Below are positions 14,571 to 17,880 of a DNA stretch of 17,880 bases, piece after piece (position 1 is the stretch's first letter; each line of letters opens with the position of its first letter). Both the position numbers and the translations under genes were made by a program. A model generated the notes under the pieces. That model saw nothing but the letters and a program-made list of their open reading frames with translations, did not search any database and was not told the DNA's origin. The stretch spans positions 1 through 17,880 of the forward strand of contig CAZTCD010000082.1 of the NCBI GenBank assembly GCA_964612065.1. The letters are read 5' to 3'. Origin of the DNA: JAKFYM01 sp964612065 (GTDB lineage Bacteria > Bdellovibrionota > UBA1018 > CAIPTA01).

Positions 14571-15551
14571 CTATCTTTGCTCCAATCGCCGCCCCATCTC
14601 CAAAGCGAAATAGGTAAAAATCAGATCCGCGCCTGCTCTTCGAATTGAGATCAGGCTTTCCTCCATCGCGCGCGCGCGGTCAAAGAGGCCGTGCTCAACG
14701 CCGAACTGAATCATCGAATACTCCCCGCTCACCTGATAGGCCGCCACGGGCAGCTCGGTGTTTTCGCGGAAGGCGCGGATCACATCAAGATAGGCACCGG
14801 CCGGTTTCACCATCACGATATCGGCGCCTTCAGCTTGGTCGAGCCGCAGCTCGCGGAGCGCCTCGCGAGAATTGCGGGGATCCATCTGGTAGGTTTTTTT
14901 GTCGCCGGCGCGGGGCGCGGAATCGAGAGCATCGCGGAAGGGGCCGTAAAAGCAGGAAGCATACTTCGCGCAGTAGGAAAGGATGCCGGTTTCGGTGAAG
15001 CCGGCTTCGTCGAGGGCAGAGCGGATCGCGCCGATGCGCCCGTCCATCATATCGCTGGGGCTCACGAAATCGGCGCCGGCTTTCGCATAAAGGAGAGCTT
15101 GCTGGCAAAGCGCGGCCACCGTTTCATCGTTGATGATTTTGCCCTCTTTCACGAAGCCATCGTGGCCATCGGAGGAAAAGGGATCGAGGGCGATATCGGC
15201 GAAGATCGTGAGGAGCGGAAAATCTTTTTTGATCTGGCGGATGGCGGTGGGAGCGAGGCCCTGCTCGTGAAACGCTTCCGAAGCCTGCGAATTTTTTTTC
15301 TCCTCCGGCACCTTGGGAAAAAGAGCCACGCCGCCGAGGCCCAGCTTTGCCGCTTCCTCGAGCAAGGGCTTTACCGTGTCGAGCGAATAACGCGCCACGC
15401 CAGGCATGGATTTGATCGGCTCCACCAGGCCTTTTCCCTCAGTGAGGAAGAGCGGGAGCACGAGTTGCGAAGGGCGAAGCACGGTTTCCGCTACGGAATC
15501 TCTCAGGCTTGGCGAAGCGCGCAGGCGGCGGGGCCTTTCGTTGAGTTTCAT
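14571..15551 (-). CDS. hemB: Delta-aminolevulinic acid dehydratase (porphobilinogen synthase), 326 aa
   Basis: HemB condenses two 5-aminolevulinate molecules to porphobilinogen, the second step of haem synthesis here. Both Schiff-base lysines are present: Lys196 in CAKYAS and Lys249 in MVKPAG. Also seen are SPSDMMDGR at 164-172 and AYQVSGEYSM at 271-280. In the metal region FADIALDPFSSDGHDG, the three cysteines of zinc-dependent enzymes (CLCEYTSHGHCG type) are replaced by aspartate-type positions, the pattern of magnesium-dependent HemB. The ATG at 15551 has GGGAGAG four to six bases upstream. The gene is divergent from hemA across 85 nt, so the haem genes probably share a control region. Confidence 0.97.
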   Translation of the reverse strand: MKLNERPRRLRASPSLRDSVAETVLRPSQLVLPLFLTEGKGLVEPIKSMPGVARYSLDTVKPLLEEAAKLGLGGVALFPKVPEEKKNSQASEAFHEQGLAPTAIRQIKKDFPLLTIFADIALDPFSSDGHDGFVKEGKIINDETVAALCQQALLYAKAGADFVSPSDMMDGRIGAIRSALDEAGFTETGILSYCAKYASCFYGPFRDALDSAPRAGDKKTYQMDPRNSREALRELRLDQAEGADIVMVKPAGAYLDVIRAFRENTELPVAAYQVSGEYSMIQFGVEHGLFDRARAMEESLISIRRAGADLIFTYFALEMGRRLEQR

Positions 15552-15598
15552 TTTCTCTCCCGTTTCTTCTATTTTCGGCGGCCGCTAATGACAAAGCG

Positions 15599-15628
15599 GT
15601 GACATAACGCAGGCGAGGCTACTGTAAG
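15599..15628 (+). promoter_or_regulatory. Weak candidate promoter of hemA
   Basis: GTGACA (15599-15604) and TGTAAG (15623-15628) are separated by 18 bases. Transcription would then begin at about 15635, almost at the hemA ATG, so the message could be leaderless. The match is weak and the boxes are short. Confidence 0.25.
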
Positions 15629-15636
15629 TTGGATGC

Positions 15637-16500
15637 ATGTGGCAAGAGCTGGCATTCATCCACCGAGACTCCCGCTCGGAAGCCCGCCCCCTCGAGGGGC
15701 GTGGCCTACTTTGGCGTACCTGCCTGCGGGAGCTTCTTTTTCTCGAGCCAGGCAGCCGGGCCGAAGCCCCCGAAGGCACCCATATCCGAAGAGGCGTTGA
15801 GGCCTACCGCGCGCTCCTCGAGATCTGCTCCGGCCTTCACTCTCCCCTCTTTGGCGAAACCGAAGTTTTCGGCCAGTTCCGCGCCTTCCGTGAAAGCCAG
15901 AATCTCGGCCCTCAATGGACCGCCCTGCTCGATGCCGTGGAAGAGGACGTAAAAAAACTCCGCCGCCGCTACCTCACGGAACTAGGCTCCCAGAGCTATG
16001 GCAGCCTCGCGAGACGCCACCTTCCGGCCGATTCCCGCGTGGTGATCCTTGGATCCGGCCGCTTGGCCCAGGACCTTCTGCCCTGGCTCTCGAACCAGAA
16101 AGTAACTCTTGTGGCCCGTAGCCCGGAAAAGGCCGCGGCCTGGTTACCGGAAGGCGTGCCTGCCGTGTCTTTGGAAGACCTATCGAGGCCCCAACCTGAG
16201 CTGAAAAATGCCCATTGGCTGATCGCTGCCCCTCTTTCCAATGAAGAGCTTGAAGCTATTTGGAGCGCAAACCCCGCCAACCTCGTGCTCGATTTCCGCG
16301 GTGAAGCGCATTTCAGCGCGATTCCCGCCAGCGCCTTCCAGTATCTCGGCCTCCGAGCTCTCTACCAGGAGCTCGAATCCGTGAAGCAGCTGCATGAGCG
16401 CCGCAAACGCGAAGCCCTGTCTTATGCGGAAGAGCTCAGCCACCGCCATTCCGTGGCGGTAGTGCACCGGCCTTTCGGCTGGGAAGACGCTTTCGCATGA
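15637..16500 (+). CDS. hemA: Short, divergent glutamyl-tRNA reductase, 287 aa
   Basis: GluTR reduces glutamyl-tRNA to glutamate-1-semialdehyde with NADPH, the first committed step of C5-pathway haem synthesis. Evidence: RTCLREL at 27-33 in the place of the TCNR catalytic-cysteine motif (Cys29), the diagnostic GLHSPLFGETEVFGQ at 66-80, a Rossmann-type GSGRLA at 139-144, and a C-terminal helix (LESVKQLHERRKREALSYAE) that matches the start of the dimerisation helix. At 287 residues it is far below the usual 400 or more: the N terminus is trimmed and most of the dimerisation domain is missing. The ATG at 15637 has no clear ribosome-binding site. It overlaps hemC by 4 nt (ATGA), and hemB lies divergently upstream, which supports the identity. 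Confidence 0.85.
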   Translation: MWQELAFIHRDSRSEARPLEGRGLLWRTCLRELLFLEPGSRAEAPEGTHIRRGVEAYRALLEICSGLHSPLFGETEVFGQFRAFRESQNLGPQWTALLDAVEEDVKKLRRRYLTELGSQSYGSLARRHLPADSRVVILGSGRLAQDLLPWLSNQKVTLVARSPEKAAAWLPEGVPAVSLEDLSRPQPELKNAHWLIAAPLSNEELEAIWSANPANLVLDFRGEAHFSAIPASAFQYLGLRALYQELESVKQLHERRKREALSYAEELSHRHSVAVVHRPFGWEDAFA

Positions 16501-17880
16501 AAGTGCGCATCTCGGCGAGGCGCTCTGACCTCGCCCGCCTCCAGGCCTACCAAGTAGGAAACGCTCTCCGCCGAGCGCACCGCGGCCTCGAGGTGGAATA
16601 CCTTTTCAAGGAAAGCCTGGGCGATAGGAACCAGGAAGATCCTCTCTGGAAAATGCCCGCCCAGGGAGTGTTCACCGAGGATTTCGTGCGCGATCTTCTC
16701 GATGAGAAAACCGATCTCGTGGTGCATTCCTGGAAAGATCTCCCCACCCAGCCCCGCCCGGGCCTGCTCATCGCCGCCACCTTAAAGCGGGCCGATCCCC
16801 GCGACCTGCTACTGATCCGCAAAGAATTCGTGGGAGCCAAGCAACTCCGTCTCCTCACCTCCTCCCCCCGCCGCACATTCTCCGCCCAGGCTTCGCTCCG
16901 GCCGCTCCTACCTTTCCCCGTGCAGGAGATCGAAACCCTGCCCGTGCGGGGCAATATCCTCACCCGCCTCAAAAAGCTCGCGGCCGGGGAAGGCGACGGC
17001 CTCTTCGTGGCCAAAGCCGCTCTCGATCGCCTGCTCTCCGCCGAGGAAGAGGAGTTCAAAGCGGCCCGCGGAGAAATCCGCACGCTTCTGGACGGCTTCC
17101 GCTGGATGGCGCTTCCACTTTCTCTGTTCCCCACTGCTGCCGCCCAAGGCGCCCTGGCCGTGGAGATGAGGGCCCATAGCGCCAACCTCTACCATCTCGT
17201 GAGCTCCATCCATCATGGCGAAACCTTCGATTGCGTGGAGCGGGAGCGAGCGCTGCTGGCTTCCTTTGGCGGTGGCTGCCACCAGAAGATCGGAGTCACT
17301 TCTATCCCTCACCCTCGCTTCAGCTGGGTGGAGTTCTTCCATGGAGAGCCGGAGGGCCATGCGGCTTCACGAAAAATCTCTTTCGGAAACTCGCCCCTTC
17401 CGGTGCCTCCCGGCTCGGCCTACTGGCCGGAAAACGCACGCCCCATCTTCCGGCGCAAACTTCTCCACGGAGTGATGAATCCCGGAGCCGATCTTTTTGT
17501 AAGCCGGGCGGATGCCCTGCCGGAAAAGTGGAGCGTAAGCGAAGACCAATGTATCTGGGCCGCCGGAGTGCGCACCTGGAGAAAACTGGCCGCCCGGGGC
17601 ATTTGGGTGCACGGCACGGCGGATGGTCTCGGAGAAAGCCTTCCCGAAGTAGAAGACCTCCTCGGCCGCCGCGCCTCCTGGACCAAACTCACGCATGACG
17701 GCTCCCAGAACGACCGCCACTTCCCTTGCCTGGCCACTTACCAGCTCGAGCCCCTTGTAGTAAGCGCGCCCCCCCTGGTGGAGAGCTATTTCTGGCCCTC
17801 CGAGAGCCTTTTCCGCTGGGCGGTTTCCAAACGGCCCGAGATCCGTGGTAAGAAGCATGCCGCAGGGCCCGGATATACTG
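16497..17880 (+). CDS. hemC: HemC-HemD fusion: porphobilinogen deaminase with uroporphyrinogen-III synthase-like domain, truncated at the edge
   Basis: HemC polymerises four porphobilinogen units into hydroxymethylbilane. The frame has no stop up to the window edge, giving 461 codons so far. HemC part, about residues 1-300: ARRSDLARLQA at 6-16 replaces GTRxSxLALxQ, VVHSWKDLP holds catalytic Asp81, SSPRRTFSAQA and VRGNILTRLKKL carry the substrate-binding arginines, AAAQGALAVEM precedes the third domain, and the cofactor-attaching Cys261 lies in GGGCHQKIG. Beyond about residue 310 the sequence is not HemC; LVVSAPPLVESYFWPSESLF and HAAGPGYT resemble HemD segments (fTSpSaV and aaiGpkTa), implying a bifunctional HemC-HemD. 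The ATG overlaps the hemA stop by 4 nt, indicating translational coupling. HemC is certain; the HemD half is probable and incomplete. Confidence 0.9.
   Translation, partial: MKVRISARRSDLARLQAYQVGNALRRAHRGLEVEYLFKESLGDRNQEDPLWKMPAQGVFTEDFVRDLLDEKTDLVVHSWKDLPTQPRPGLLIAATLKRADPRDLLLIRKEFVGAKQLRLLTSSPRRTFSAQASLRPLLPFPVQEIETLPVRGNILTRLKKLAAGEGDGLFVAKAALDRLLSAEEEEFKAARGEIRTLLDGFRWMALPLSLFPTAAAQGALAVEMRAHSANLYHLVSSIHHGETFDCVERERALLASFGGGCHQKIGVTSIPHPRFSWVEFFHGEPEGHAASRKISFGNSPLPVPPGSAYWPENARPIFRRKLLHGVMNPGADLFVSRADALPEKWSVSEDQCIWAAGVRTWRKLAARGIWVHGTADGLGESLPEVEDLLGRRASWTKLTHDGSQNDRHFPCLATYQLEPLVVSAPPLVESYFWPSESLFRWAVSKRPEIRGKKHAAGPGYT

Noticed and set aside
14691..15602. A 303-codon plus-strand frame opposite hemB
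   Set aside because: HemB is unambiguous on the minus strand and this frame has no domain.
17367..17858. A 163-codon minus-strand frame near the right edge
   Set aside because: It is antisense to the HemC-HemD reading frame, which continues in phase to the edge with recognisable motifs.

Overview
The window is a gene-dense, GC-rich bacterial chromosome segment. It holds only housekeeping or secreted-protein genes, with no rRNA, tRNA, insertion sequence or CRISPR array that I can see. Several products carry Sec-type signal peptides, which suggests a Gram-negative cell. Haem is made from glutamyl-tRNA (C5 pathway: hemA, hemB, hemC), and a GldA/ABC-2/GldG/DUF4340 export cluster is present. That mix, with divergent short HemA and ComEC proteins, would fit a Bdellovibrionota or other former-deltaproteobacterial lineage. 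This placement is an inference and is not proven by the sequence.

Layout. Positions 1-2300 (minus strand): the groES-groEL chaperonin operon, with a promoter candidate upstream and a strong intrinsic terminator downstream. 2426-3025 (minus): a small secreted protein of unknown function. 3264-5003 (plus): a ComEC/Rec2-type DNA-uptake channel protein, whose 3' end overlaps tail-to-tail by 148 nt with a secreted, helical-repeat (HEAT-like) protein gene at 4856-5644 (minus). 5874-6962 (minus): a secreted protein with an HExxH zinc-peptidase motif in a visibly AT-richer stretch. 7124-13371 (minus): a tightly packed six-gene operon, rdgB - ABC ATPase - ABC-2 permease - gldG-like - DUF4340 - Yip1-like, with gaps of 2 to 12 nt or overlaps of 4 and 50 nt. 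13560-13925 (plus): an unrecognised 121-residue protein. 13962-14531 (minus): a CPBP (Abi) intramembrane protease, again AT-richer than its neighbours. 14571-15551 (minus): hemB, divergent from hemA and hemC at 15637-17880 (plus). hemC continues into a hemD-like domain and runs off the right edge.

How they fit together. Three units are coherent: protein folding (GroESL); tetrapyrrole synthesis (HemA makes glutamate-semialdehyde, HemB makes porphobilinogen, the HemC-HemD fusion makes hydroxymethylbilane and probably uroporphyrinogen III); and a membrane ABC assembly with large extracytoplasmic GldG and DUF4340 subunits. The ABC assembly is the least understood system here. Its DUF4340 subunit ends in a histidine-rich tail whose DNA also encodes, in another frame, the ribosome-binding site and first residues of the next gene. 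No gene-free stretch exceeds 300 bases. The longest, 2147-2425, holds the groES promoter candidate and a stem-loop. In 5645-5873 and 6963-7123 I see nothing convincing.
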